A DNA stretch of 64,000 nt. Origin: Naematelia aurantialba (Eukaryota > Basidiomycota > Tremellomycetes > Tremellales > Naemateliaceae). The DNA is taken from positions 1 through 64,000 of the forward strand of contig JAKFAO010000013.1 of assembly GCA_021527695.1 (NCBI GenBank). Reading direction: 5' to 3'. Of the stretch, positions 8,638-20,048 are shown in pieces; position 1 is the stretch's first letter; every line of letters begins with the position of its first letter. The translations under genes were made by a program, and so were the position numbers. A model generated the notes under the pieces. It was not told the DNA's origin. It worked only from the letters and a program-made list of their open reading frames with translations, and made no database searches.

Positions 8638-10592
8638 TCAACTACCAATCGAATCCGCTCCGTCGGCATACTCAGGCGAAACTTCTGAAGCCCATTTTGC
8701 GAGGCGAGAGTAGAGGTCAGAGGCGACAACTTTACCAATTTGCCTTTTGATGAGAGATAGTGAGGTAGCGTCCACAAAGGTGGATTCACTCATTGAGGGT
8801 TGAACGAGAACGGCAGGGGTCTGCAGATTTCCATCTTGATTCCCTGATAGCGGGGGATCTTCCGGTTCGTCCACGTTGTCTTTAGAGTGGTCGCCAGTGT
8901 CTCTTTCGCCGCCAACTGGCGGATTGTTTATCACTGGCACTGATGAGGAACCTGTCTGACTGCTTTCGGTCTCGATTGGTACTTCGGATATCGGTGGAAC
9001 AATGCGGCACCGTAAGGACAGGAAGGAGACGAGATGCGCCAAGAGAAAGGTTTCACTGGGAAGGATCGTTGGCAGAGAAGCCGCGTATGGGCTGGATTGT
9101 AAGTCTACAGGGACGCTTGCTTGGCAAAATCTTTGCAAAGCACCGGTAGACACGCCGTTCAGTTCGTTGGGATAGCTCAGCGCGATGATTCTTCTCGGCT
9201 CTTCCCCGAAAATATTGACGGCGAGTTGGGACGCATCGAACATTCTCTCGCACGAATAGCAGGCGTAGAACAGATTGGTCGGGTGATCTGTTGGGTGGGC
9301 GGCGATAATTAGCGAAAACTCGTCTGAGTCTTTCTTCCAACCTTGAATGCCATAAGCATGGAGAAATGAGAGCGACTACGCACAAAACTCACGCCAGTAC
9401 CCATTCGCTTCAGATTCCTCTGCTTCGCAGTGGTTGGACGGCGGCGACGAAGCCAATCTAGTGCTTATGTATGAGGCAGGGTCCATCAGGATACGATGAG
9501 AATAAATCTATGCGCGATTAACCTTCTGCCTGCACAGTAAGAGCTTAATACTGACGTGATTGCCGACCGAATGTGGAATAATGTGCCCGACGACATGTTT
9601 CACGCCAGCACAGCCAGGAAGAGCTGGCATGTTGCAAAGACGGCATGTCTTACGATCCCGTTGCTTGATTACTGCACGAGGACTGAAATGTCTGACCTTT
9701 TGCACTATCAGTTGAGTCGAGAGTTCAGGAGACAGGCCGAACACGCACAGCTTTCTTGCTTGTCTGGGTCATCCCACTAGCGAGGGATTGGTAATCATCA
9801 GGTACGGCAGGCTACGCTTTTCAGCCGATGGAAGCTCAAAAGAATCGAAAGTGACGCACTTGCAGTAGATTGTGCCAGTAGGGCAGAGGCGGGTCGCAGA
9901 ATTCCACAGCGCTGTCTCCTGTAAGGCAGCTGTGTCAGGGCTCCCTCCTACCCCAGGACATCGGGGAGATGATCCATACCTTCAAGTTCCCACAATAGGT
10001 CATCGATCTCCAATAGCCGGACGTCTCTCCAAGACAATGGTTCCGAATCTTCTGACCGCGGGAATGGGTAAAGTCGCCAGTCCTCGGAGCGAACATCGAT
10101 ACGGAGCATCAAATACACCAAGACGTGTATGTCAGAGATGCTGAGACGGTTACCTGGATGAAACCCTGCGACAGAATGACGATTTTGTCAGTGATCGGCC
10201 AATTGTAAAAACTAATCTGGCTTACCCATCATTGGGGTGAGCTCGTCCTCTCTACCCTGCCTGCACCAAATTCTGGTCGCCCACTCTTTCACGAGCCCTT
10301 CATTGCCTGCATCGGTCCTGGGATGAACGGGTAACCCCGAGCGCGGAGGTGGGATTGGGTTGATTCTGTGTCGCTCTAGCTTCCTCCAGTTTGCCGAGAA
10401 GTCCGGTCCAGAGAATGAGAAGATATAATCATCGAGGCTGGCTGCGTCTTCTAGTGACAAACGCTGCGCCGCTGGGGTCGGACGCGTGTTTCGGGAGATG
10501 GGATCTTCAAGGAGGTCGAGGTGAGAACGCCAAGCTTCGATGGGCGATGGGGACCATTTTACGTGGTGAAAGGGCGAGAGTGGTGGTTCCAT
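8638..10592 (-). CDS. HNH-domain protein (fungal HNH endonuclease-like family)
   Basis: A multi-exon minus-strand gene starting at 10592 (MEPPLSPFHHVKW). The N-terminal half contains a tryptophan-rich region (ISDIHVLVYLMLRID, then SWRDVRLLEIDDLLWELEG). The middle exon (about 9750-9560) carries IKQRDRKTCRLCNMPALPG followed by HVVGHIIPHS. The last exon carries WKKDSDEFSLII and NLFYACYSCERMFDASQ. A Cys-x2-Cys, a GHIIPHS strand and a later Asn/Cys/Asp region are the layout of fungal HNH_2-type domains (RD..C..C, then AHIIP). The C-terminal 150 residues are acidic and probably disordered. I infer a DNA-cutting or DNA-binding role. Genes of this type are often lineage-specific. No frame break was found, but the small introns are uncertain. 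Confidence 0.6.
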
Positions 10593-11114
10593 ACTGGCAT
10601 ACGTCTGTCAGTCGTTGCACGTCGACAAGAGAGTAGTTGTGGACTGTGGGCGCAAAAGGTGTGTATAATGGGGGCACCAAGAGAGTGCCACATGTGGGAA
10701 ATGCCGGAAATCTCCGACGGCCGGCGACGATGCTTGGAATACTACCATGTTCATTCAATTCGATTATTTATTCTTGAAAACCCTCTTGCAACTGTCACGT
10801 CTCTGAATGAATTGTGGCCATTCGAGGCAGCCCCGTCGGGGAATCCCATTTGGGGGCCGTTCCTCTGCGCAGTCAGTCCGGACCTGCCGCGGTATTGCCC
10901 GAAGTGACATGGAAGAGCCGTTATCAGCCACCACCATACGGCGACGCCGCGCGGCGACGCCGGGCAACTGCGCCGTTCATCCACTTCGGTGGATCTTTTG
11001 GAGCATGTGTGGTTTCCGGACTGGCTTATCTCGTCCTGGCCGGGGGCCCAAGCATATATTTAAGCATCGGCAAATACGTGCCCACCCGGCCACTGTCACA
11101 CAGCAACTCTAACA
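10593..11114 (+). promoter_or_regulatory. Promoter region of the OPT transporter gene
   Basis: About 520 bp between divergent genes. An ATATATTTAA box at 11054-11063 lies 52 nt before the OPT start codon. A GC-rich near-palindrome (GGCGACGCCGCGCGGCGACGCC) is at about 10941-10962. Nothing coding is convincing in either strand. Confidence 0.5.
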
Positions 11115-14100
11115 ATGTCTGACGAACATGATATTCTCCCTTCGGTGACGGAGCCCACACCGCTCCGGGACCATGGCGATGAAGAAAAACACGTCCGAGA
11201 AAAAGAGGCCTACCACAGCAATATCGATATTGTCGCGGCCGTCGCATACGATGACGCTCGGCTGCCCGGGAGCAAGTGAGCATCAATAATAAGTGCGTAA
11301 GTAACACAGCTGACCCAGGATTCAGCGCTCTCGAGCTTGCCACCGAACAAGAAGCGGAGCAACTTGAAGCAAAGCTGGGCTCCATGTCTATGGAAAGGAC
11401 CGTGAAGGTGAGTTGGTGTTGAGAATCTGGCTGAACTCGACGTCAGATCATCAAGGAGCTTGTGGTGTTGCACAAGCACGATCAAAACTTCCCCGCTCAG
11501 ATTCTCGCCGATATGGCTGATTTCCTCTCCAATACTGCCCTAGCCGAGAATCCAGACAAGTATCCCGAGATCGTGCGAGAAATGAAGCTCGAAGCACTAA
11601 TGGCGACGGAGAACTCTCCCTATGTCGAGGTCCGTGCCAACGTGGACCCGTTCGACGATCCGACCATGCCTGTATCGACAATCAGGGCATGGGTGATTGG
11701 AGTTTGCTTCGCATGCATGGGATCATTCATCGACAATCTCTTCGCCTTTCGCAATCCAGGTATCAGTATCGGGACAAACGTGGCTCAACTATGCGCTTGT
11801 GAGTGGTTGGGATTTATTGTTGCAGCATGCTGACCGGCGTCAGACCCTATTGGTAAATTCGCCGCTAGAGTCCTGCCAGACTGGCGTTTCAACGTGTTCG
11901 GCCTTGAGCTCAGTCTGAACCCTGGCCCGTTCAACCGCAAGGAGCACATGCTTATCTCGATTATGGCGAACATTTCCTTTACGGCCCCTTACACCTTCTA
12001 CATCATCCCGGTTCAGGCTTTACCTCAGTATTTCAACGAGTCCTTTGCATTCAACCGGGGATACCAGCTTCTCATTTCGCTCGCTGTCAATCTCTTTGGA
12101 TACGGCATGGCCGGTCTCTTGCGACGCTTCCTTGTGTACCCAGCGGTTGCTATTTGGCCAGCTTCTCTGAGCACCGTCGCTTTGGTCAAGGCGTTCCATA
12201 TGGGTACCAACGAGCCAGTCAGGGGTCCATTTAATCGGATTTACAAGGCTTCGAGGGAGAAGATCTTCCTGGTCGCCACACTCGGCATGTTCTGGTGAGT
12301 CGTTGGGCAATGATCACGTTCCCTTCATACTAACATCGCCAGCTATTTCTTCCTGCCAGGCTACCTGTTCGGTGCGTTGTCGTATTTCAGCTGGATCACC
12401 TGGATCGCCCCCAACAATATAACACTCGACGCTATCTGCGGTATATCTGGTGGACTTGGCATGAATCCTTGGCCAACGTTCGACTGGAATATGTTTGCCG
12501 GTAGCGGATTGTACCTCCCGACTTTCACTGTAGTGAATCAGTGTGTTGGTATCGTGTTGGCTGCCATCATGTGAGTCGGCGACAGCCGTCATACCGTGTG
12601 AAGAGCTGACAGCATATACAGGACTATGGCCGTCTGGTTCACGAACACCTGGAACACAGGCTACTTGCCCATAAATTCAAACGGCACTTACGACAACCAG
12701 ACAGGTGACTTCAACGTTACCAAGGTCTTGGACAGCTCGGGCAATTTCGATGAAGCCAAATATCAAGCCTATTCTCAGCCTTGGTTCTCGGCAGGTTACA
12801 TCGTCTACAACATTTGGTCATTTGCGCTTTACACCGCGGCGTTCTCGTATACGCTTCTCTTCCACTGGCATGACATCGCCCGAGGTTTCAGAAGCGTTTG
12901 GCGCAGCTTCAAGAAGAGGCACGACGACGAAGCCGACGAGTTCGATGAAGACATTCACTGCCGTCTCATGAAGGCTTACAAGGAGGTCCCTGATTGGCAT
13001 TATCTCATTCTGATGATTCTCCCCATCGCATTCGGCGTTGCAGCTCTTGTTGGGTACGACACACACTCATCACCGGCTGCACTCTTCTACGGTCTCATCA
13101 TGCCTATTATCTTCATCATTCCGATCGGAATCATTCAGGCCGTCACTGGTATTCCTGTCGCCCTCAACATCCTCGCTGATGTCATCGGAGGTGTCATTGT
13201 GAGTTTGCCTTCTTCATTTAACAATCCGAATCGCCTCTTTGTGTTCTCATTCCGGCATTGGCTCTGTCATTCAGCGTGAGCTGACATGGCCACAGAACGC
13301 AGGTAACGGCAATGCTCTCATGTACTTCAAGTGCTGGGCCTATCTCTCGTATGTGCTTTTGTTCATTCTGAGTAGCACAGTGTTGACTTTCCTCCAGCTC
13401 GTGGCAAGCGTTGAGGTCGGTGGAACGTCTGACATGGAGGCACAACGGTCCTGCTGACCTGATTTCAATAGCTTCGTCAATGATATGAAGCTCGCACACT
13501 ATCAGAAGATTCCCCCGAGGGTTACCTTCAGCGCACAAATCATTGCGACGCTCATTTACTCGATCGTCTCATCACTCAGCTTCAACTTCATCATGGGTCT
13601 TACGGACGTCTGTACCTCTGATGCCGCCTTCAACTTTACTTGCCCATACCAGACATCATTTTATACAGCCACAGTCTTTTGGGGGGTTGTCAGTCCAAAG
13701 AAGCTCTTTGGACATGCGCAGCGTTACAATATGATGCTACTCGGCTTCCCGCTTGGGTTCATCTTGGTATTCAGTGAGTAACGTTACCAAGAGGCGTTGA
13801 CTGTATGTTGACTCGCTATAGTCTATTGGGGATTACGTCGAACATACCCTCGCAGCGCCTGGATCCGACAAATCCATCCCGTCATGCTGTGCTCGGGTCC
13901 TTGCTCGTATGGTCCGCCTTACAACCTTGCCTACAATCTGGGCAATCTCTATGTTAACCTGATCTCCTTCCATTACATCCGCAGGAAGTATCTTGCTTTC
14001 TGGGCCAAGGTGAGTCCTGACTGTCCTTCTCTCAACGTGGCACTAACTACCGCAGTGGAATTACGTTATCAGCGCTGCTTTCTCGTGTGGAATTGCGCTT

Positions 14101-14268
14101 TCCGCCCTGTTGATGTTCTTCGCCCTGGAAATTCCTCACGGAGGCGTTTCCGTGGAGTGGTGGGGCAACACTGTCACCGGATTGGGTTGCGAGGGAGAAG
14201 GGGGCTGTGCAAGGATGGCCCTGCCCGACTCGGGTTACTTTGGCGGAGCGCCGGGCACATACGAGTAG
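11115..14268 (+). CDS. OPT family oligopeptide transporter
   Basis: Plasma-membrane proton-coupled uptake of small peptides (or metal chelates or glutathione in some members). It starts at 11115 (MSDEHDILPSV), 52 nt after a TATA-like box. A roughly 150-residue cytosolic N-terminus includes DPTMPVSTIRAWVIG at the first membrane segment. The OPT signature NPGPFNRKEHMLISIMANIS lies after the first helices, then PVQALPQYFNESFAFNRGYQ, many hydrophobic segments and a late NYVISAAFSCGIALSALLMFF helix. It ends with WWGNTVTGLGCEGEGGCAR, typical of the family C-terminus. At least eight short introns are needed. The stop is TAG at 14266-14268, in frame after the last splice. Length (about 850 aa) is normal for fungal OPTs. 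The exact substrate cannot be told. Confidence 0.93.
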
Positions 14269-15062
14269 ATGCTCGCGTGGGGGCGAAGGTGTCGGGCGAG
14301 GGCCAGGAGGGAGAACAGGTGGCTAGCAAGTAGTTGTGAGGTGCCGAAGAGGTGTGCTTTTGTTGTCGTCCCCGCTGGGAGGGTCGTCATCTGGAGAGAG
14401 ATTGACAGAAGCTTGGGTTTCGATATGTGTTGTTAGGGCTGGGCTAGACGGTTGTTATTTTGCGTCTTGCGTCTTATAGAGGGTATGAAACGGGCTCCTC
14501 TTGAGACAGCTTGTCCTCGCTCTTACTGCTGCATAGTCATGATATGTGAGTGCGATAGTTTCGCCAGTTCCGATTACTATCTTGTAGGACTGTGGTGAGT
14601 AGAACATTATCCCGTATGTCAAGCTGGTCGAGTCTTCCAAGACACACGTCCTCGCGAGGAAGTTTCAGGGAACCTCTGCACTGCGCAGAGCGGATAACCG
14701 TTCAGAGTCAGGCAGCAGATGAGCTTTGCAATGAATCATAGGACACTATATGTATTCATGCAAGGAACCTCGAATATAATAGCAGTAATCGCTCGCTGCA
14801 CACATCGCAGAAAGCACTGTAAACTTCGATAGAGCAGAATGGGTAGACATTGTCCTTACTGCTGCACTGGTTGTGCATGCAGGAGAATGGCATGGAGGCA
14901 AATGTATTGACACAGGTTGCTGGATCGAGCGGATAATTAGGCTCGAGCTGGCTGGCTTGCTGGCTTGCTGGCTTGCTGGCTTGCTGAATTGTAGAACAGC
15001 TGGCAAGTTCAGCTGTAAATCGGTCAGCGTGGCGCAGGTTGACGGATAAAGGGCTGACTGTT
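14269..15062. other. Spacer with 8-bp tandem repeat
   Basis: Tail-to-tail spacer between OPT and MFS genes, about 790 bp. GCTGGCTT is repeated about 4.5 times at 14951-14986. No open frame resembling a protein was recognised. Confidence 0.6.
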
Positions 15063-16631
15063 CTACAATGCTTGCAATGGGATAGAGATTTTCACGGCGC
15101 GCAGACTAGCGCCTCGCTTCCACAAGAACATTGCCCCCCATACTTGGCCACCGAGGTACAGGCCACCCATCAGTGTGTTTCCCCATCCATAGCCCAGAGT
15201 GGAATACATCTTGGGGCCGGCCAGTGGTAGAGCAAACGCTCCAAGGCTTCGGAAGAGCTGGACTGCTGCGGAAGTCGAAGCGCGCGAGTCCGGGTAGCTG
15301 TCCATGTTGTAGGCTTGCAGTCCTTGACCGGTCATCTGCAGGCCGAGAAAGAGGACAAGCACCCCAATGTCTACCACGATCCAAGGCAAGCGTGCCTGGG
15401 CAGCCCAGCCGTACAAGAGGCAGCCGGACGCGGTAAGGACGGAACCAGGGATGATGATTGGCAGGTGAAATTCGGGCTGAAATCCCTCGCTCTTGGTCCT
15501 CTTCTTTGCTGCCCGGGCGAGGTAATCCATCAGCCGTCCACCGATTTGGGATCCTATGACTTCCCCCAAACAAAGCGCGATATAGTGCAGACCGCTGGTG
15601 CTGACGGATTCGTTGTAGTTCGATGTGTAAAAGGAGGAGAAGGTTGACAGGACCAGGTAGAGGATGCCATATCCAAATCCAGAGAGGGCGGCCTGAAGCT
15701 GCACTGATCGGTGAAGAAGAAGCTGCTGAGGTGGGAGAGCGATGCTTTCCCATAGCTGCTGACGTGGTATCGGAGGTAATTTGGCAAACGGTTTCTGCCA
15801 CCACGTTGAGTGGGGTGGGGTTTCGGAACGACGTGCGTTGAGAGTCGTAAGGTGTGTCTCGCGAAACCACAAGAAGCAGATGGTGACGGTGAGCGCTTGC
15901 AAGATGGAGGTGGACCAGAAGATCCATCGCCAGGTGGTGTACTGCTCGACGAAACCTCCAATGATTGGACCCACAGCGGCACCGATTAAGGGGACGAGGA
16001 GATAAATTGAGAGAGTAACTCCGCGTCTTTCAGGAGGCCACAGGTCTCCGAGCACCCCAGAAGCCAAGGCGAAAATCGATCCAGCTCCAAATCCTGCCAG
16101 CAGTCGACACGCGATGAGACCCGCTCCGGTGTCGACAAATCCACATGCGATGTTGAAGATCAAGAACCAGATGTTTGTTGCGTGGATAAGGGGCGCACGG
16201 CCATATACTTCGGACAGCGGTCCGGCAAGCAAGGGAGAGAAGGCTGTCGCTAGAACAAACGAGCTTAGAGCAGCTACCGATTGCACGCTACTGAGGTTAA
16301 GCTCGCGGCCTATTGTGGGCAATGCCGGCGCCATAATTGTGGAGACAAGAATGCGATTGAAACCACTGATGGAGAGGGCGGTAGTGACGATCCATTTGCG
16401 TGAGACTGGCCAGTTGAGAGGATCATCGGGATGAGACTCTGGCGCCCGCTCAGTAGTAGTGCCTGGAAGCTGGGCAGGTGCAGCCACCTCGAAGGCGGAA
16501 CCCTCAAGGTTTGCGAGGTCCAAAGACGAGGACGCAACCTTCGGAACGTGGTCCGTTAAATGGATACTCTTAACGGACATCCTCAGTATGCTAGCAGTGT
16601 TGGTCGGGAGAGTGAACCACCAAGATTTCAA
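15063..16631 (-). CDS. MFS transporter, DHA1 drug/polyamine type, intronless
   Basis: Proton antiporter of the major facilitator superfamily, likely at the plasma membrane, exporting drugs, toxins or polyamines. A single 522-codon frame. Start 16631 gives MKSWWFTLP..., and a second Met (MSVKSIHLTD) 17 codons later may be the real start. The cytosolic motif DDPLNWPVSRKW precedes helix 1, typical of fungal DHA1 members. [15 protein letters not shown] is the loop 2-3 motif A variant, and RLLAGFGAGSIFALASG and GPIIGGFVEQYTTWRWIFW match helices 4-6. A central cytosolic loop (about residues 265-320) separates two sets of six helices. The lack of introns is odd beside intron-rich neighbours and could reflect horizontal transfer or retroposition. 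Confidence 0.9.
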   Translation of the reverse strand: MKSWWFTLPTNTASILRMSVKSIHLTDHVPKVASSSLDLANLEGSAFEVAAPAQLPGTTTERAPESHPDDPLNWPVSRKWIVTTALSISGFNRILVSTIMAPALPTIGRELNLSSVQSVAALSSFVLATAFSPLLAGPLSEVYGRAPLIHATNIWFLIFNIACGFVDTGAGLIACRLLAGFGAGSIFALASGVLGDLWPPERRGVTLSIYLLVPLIGAAVGPIIGGFVEQYTTWRWIFWSTSILQALTVTICFLWFRETHLTTLNARRSETPPHSTWWQKPFAKLPPIPRQQLWESIALPPQQLLLHRSVQLQAALSGFGYGILYLVLSTFSSFYTSNYNESVSTSGLHYIALCLGEVIGSQIGGRLMDYLARAAKKRTKSEGFQPEFHLPIIIPGSVLTASGCLLYGWAAQARLPWIVVDIGVLVLFLGLQMTGQGLQAYNMDSYPDSRASTSAAVQLFRSLGAFALPLAGPKMYSTLGYGWGNTLMGGLYLGGQVWGAMFLWKRGASLRAVKISIPLQAL

Positions 16632-17755
16632 ACGTGGAGCAAAAGTCGAATGCTTTTTTTATCTGATAAAGCGACCCATGTGGGGCAGCAAATAGTGGCG
16701 CTCCGACATTTCGGCCGAGCTCGTCTTCCTAGCGAATTATAGCATGACATTGGACGGGTTGTTGTCAGAACAAGAAACAACCATGAGCGCCCACGTAGCT
16801 GATTAGAGGTCTACACCAAGACCGCTCTGGTCGGGCATAGAGGCTGACCTTGGCAAATTCATCTTCGCAAGGCTCGGGGGAAGCCACTTGAAATGGTTGA
16901 AGCTAGCTGTCGCTTTACATCGGGGGCAATCTGCCCTGGTCACGTGCTCATATTCAAGTAACAACCTCCAGGTATACAAGTGGCATGAGGTTTTGATTAA
17001 ATGTCGGGACGTTCATCAATGTCGTCAGAGTTAAGCCGCAGGGGCAAGTCGTAGCACATCTCAGCGCCAACTCAGACCGGCGCTCAATGTCATGGTGCAG
17101 ACGTCCTGAGCTGCGCTTGTGATTTGGCAGGCGAGATGATTTGTTTTGTGTTTCCAAGCCCACCGAGGCGGAGCTCATCCAAGCCGTCGAATAGATGAGT
17201 GGCAGTCCACCGACTATTGACAAGTCCACGGACTCACGCTACCCAAGACCGCATTGCGTTGACACAGACGCGCACGCCTGCATTCTGGAAGAAGGTTGAT
17301 CCCGGTGCCAACTATGCCCACGGCGCCGGCTGTAACACAAGTCACTGCCTTGACACATACCGACCTCCACGGCTCTTAAACATCCCCGACTATGACTGCC
17401 GAATTTGGACTCTCCGACATGGACTCGACGTACCCGTCAAGGAATTCGCCACTCACGAGACGTCCCATGTTCCGAACACAACGAACTCCGCGGCAGCGCA
17501 TCGTCCCATCTATATGCCAGCGACAGTGATAAGCACGTTATTGGCTTCCAGCTTCTCTCAAGCGCTCTCGGTCAAGGTCACTGGTCAAGGTGACTGCAGC
17601 AGATCTGGGCCAGGAAGGCTGGACCTGCAGTTTGACAAACCCTCGTGCAGGGTACTCATAATAGGCGTGGCAAAAGTTGCAAGCCTATTTCCCAACATCC
17701 CCACACAGATACAAGTCGTCTGAAAATGGCACCTGTCAGCTAAGCTCTCTTTAAC
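16632..17755. promoter_or_regulatory. Intergenic region between divergent MFS and TEX1 genes
   Basis: About 1.1 kb shared upstream region. A 174-codon open frame (17199-17723, GTG start) has no recognisable domain, and I do not call it. No repeats or RNA genes were seen. Confidence 0.4.
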
Positions 17756-19803
17756 ATGGTCGCCGAGCTGCTGCTGTGCAACAAACCGGACCATGTGCAT
17801 AGCCTCTCATACCAGGCGAGGGAACTGTCGGTGCGCCATAATCCGTCGTTGCCAGTGTGAAAGCTTACTGACATCGATAGACCCCCCGATTTGCTCGTCC
17901 CGTCGAAGTTCGCGGTTCCTCAAGATTGGTCCGAGCAATAGCCTGGTCCTGTGATGGGAAGCTAGTTGCGACTGGGACCGAAAGTAAGGGTGTCCGGGTG
18001 TGGCATTCAGCAGAGACGGTGAGAACCTCGCTTCTGCCTTCTGTACATCCTACTGAACATTTCGACCAGCTTGATGTAGCTTCTACGTTCACCCTGCCAT
18101 CGTCCTCCAAGCCCAGTCCTCACAACGGACACGTTGGTGAGTCTGACGAAGAGTTCTGACTTTTCTTGGTTTGACAGCCTCAGCGTCTCTCCAGTTCTCA
18201 CCTGTTGACCCTCATCTCCTCGTGTCGGGATGCAAGGCGAGCCCGGCCGGTGGGATCATTGCTATATGGGACATACATTGTGTGTCCACACTGAGGTCTA
18301 ATCTGGAGTCTTGCTTATTCTGTAGCTCCAAGCCATCCTGTGCAAACGTTCAAAGTCAAGGGCGACGTGCTGCACATCGCCTTCCACCCGAGCGGTCGCC
18401 ATTTCGCTGTGGTGTGCCCGAGACAATCCCGTGATGAAGTATTCTTCTATTGGAAGGTGCTGCGAGAGGGAAAGGAGACTTGGGAGATCAGAGATGACAT
18501 AGGGATGGGCGGACCGCATATTGACATTGGTTCTGAGGAGGTGCGTTATAAGAGAGTGGTACCTCGCAGAGGCTTCAGACTGAGATCTCCAGATCAACAG
18601 CCTGTGCTTCCTGCGGAACGGAAGAGCTGTTTGCGCCGTATCAAACGATGGATCGCTGAACGCTTGGTCATATCCGGTTGATCAGCGCGCTTATCAGCCT
18701 CCTGAGCCTGGACCAGGGGAGATGTCGGGATCTTCGACATCTCCTACGTCCCCTATAGGCGAACACGATGACGGAGCGCTTGCGGCAGCCAAGAGTCGGG
18801 CACCGTCTCCAACAGCTCGGTCACGGGATGGAGAGGAAGATGATGAAGACGGAGATGCGACAGAGGAAGCGAATGGCAAAGGACCGGCAGATGAAGCGTC
18901 TGGGGATCAAACGATGGCTGAGCAGAATGCGGACAGCGCGGCCGCCCCTGAATCTGGGGCAGGAGCCGACGACCTCGACGATACTACCATTGTGAACCCC
19001 TCTGCTGCTGAGAGGGACGACGGAGACATTGAGATGACCGAGGGCGTTCTCGCAGGCGATGGTGCGGAAGGTGGGGAGGCAAAGATTGCTGTGACCCAAA
19101 ACCAAACACAGTCTCAAGAACCATCCGAACCATCCGCCGACATCCCCATGCAGGAGTCTCATGCAGAGGAGAACGCTCAACCCCCCAAAACCGATGAGTC
19201 TGCGGCTGCTGTACCTACTCCCACTCGACCGATGAAAGCTGTCGATCCCGAACTCGAGGCGGAAAAGTTTCGCGCGCGGCAACTTACGCGAATTCGACAT
19301 AGTATGGTCCATTCCGCAAGCCTGCTAGCTCTAGCTTTCGATTCATCTGGGAGGTGAGAGTGGGTTCTGGCAGTCTGCTGAGTAATGCAGATTCCTTGCT
19401 GTGGGAGGTCAAGATGCGATGTTGTCCATCATGACCACCCGGGATTGGATTTGCGTTCGAACAATCGATACCTGCACGTGAGCATTGTGTTGACCTGAAG
19501 GAGCCGCTGAGCCCGCTGACGTCGTCAGAGCCGCCATTCGAGTATGCGCTTTCTCACCAGACGGGGAGCTCGTAGCGATGGGCGGGGATGATAGTGCGAT
19601 CTACATCGTGAGCTATTTGATGTCTCGATGAGGGTTGATCTCACTCTTTGCAGTCATCAGTGTTCACAGGGCAAACGGTAGCCAAGGTGCCTGTGCATGG
19701 AACAGTCAATTCACTCGTTTGGCATGCTTCGAAGAACTGGCTGGCATTCAGTACCTCGGCCAAGACGGCGAGTCCCGTGTGGTATGTTGTGCAGAGCGAG
19801 TAG
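17756..19803 (+). CDS. TEX1: THO complex subunit TEX1/THOC3, WD40 protein with acidic insertion
   Basis: Nuclear WD40 protein of the THO/TREX complex, which couples transcription to mRNA export. Spliced exons give PVEVRGSSRLVRAIAWSCDG, GTESKGVRVW, FSPVDPHLLVSG, VQTFKVKGDVLHIAFHPSGR, DLQINSLCFLRNGRAVCAV and SNDGSLNAWSYP. Then come about 190 acidic, Ser/Pro/Glu-rich residues (18710-19260), LLALAFDSSGRFLAVGGQDA, VCAFSPDGELVAMGGDD and VPVHGTVNSLVWH, ending at TAG 19801-19803. Blade spacing and the start (VRG...LVRAIAWS) match THOC3 orthologues. The proposed ATG is 17756, with exon 1 spliced to the ACC at 17881. The first exon is the least certain. The long acidic insertion between two late blades is unusual for the family. 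Confidence 0.8.
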
Positions 19804-20048
19804 CATGCATGATAGTACTCGGCTTCCAGCATCCACGTTTGGCGTGAAAGCGACGAGTAGTAGTCGTAGCCATGCATAGCCAGCGCAATGGACAATGAAC
19901 CATGACATGAACCATCAGAATTGGGAGATTCGGGAGGTAAGAATTGTCCCGACGTCATCGAACAAACCTCGGCGATTTGCTTGTTGATCTTTTTGACGAT
20001 TCTCTCACTTTGCCTTGTGTATGTATGCAACCGGGCTCGAGCAGAGCC

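Noticed and set aside
15106..15927. 273-codon minus-strand frame overlapping the MFS exporter
   Set aside because: Out-of-frame shadow of the exporter; the 522-codon frame has all MFS motifs.
17199..17723. 174-codon plus-strand frame upstream of TEX1
   Set aside because: GTG start, no domain, composition like random sequence, and it lies in a shared promoter region.
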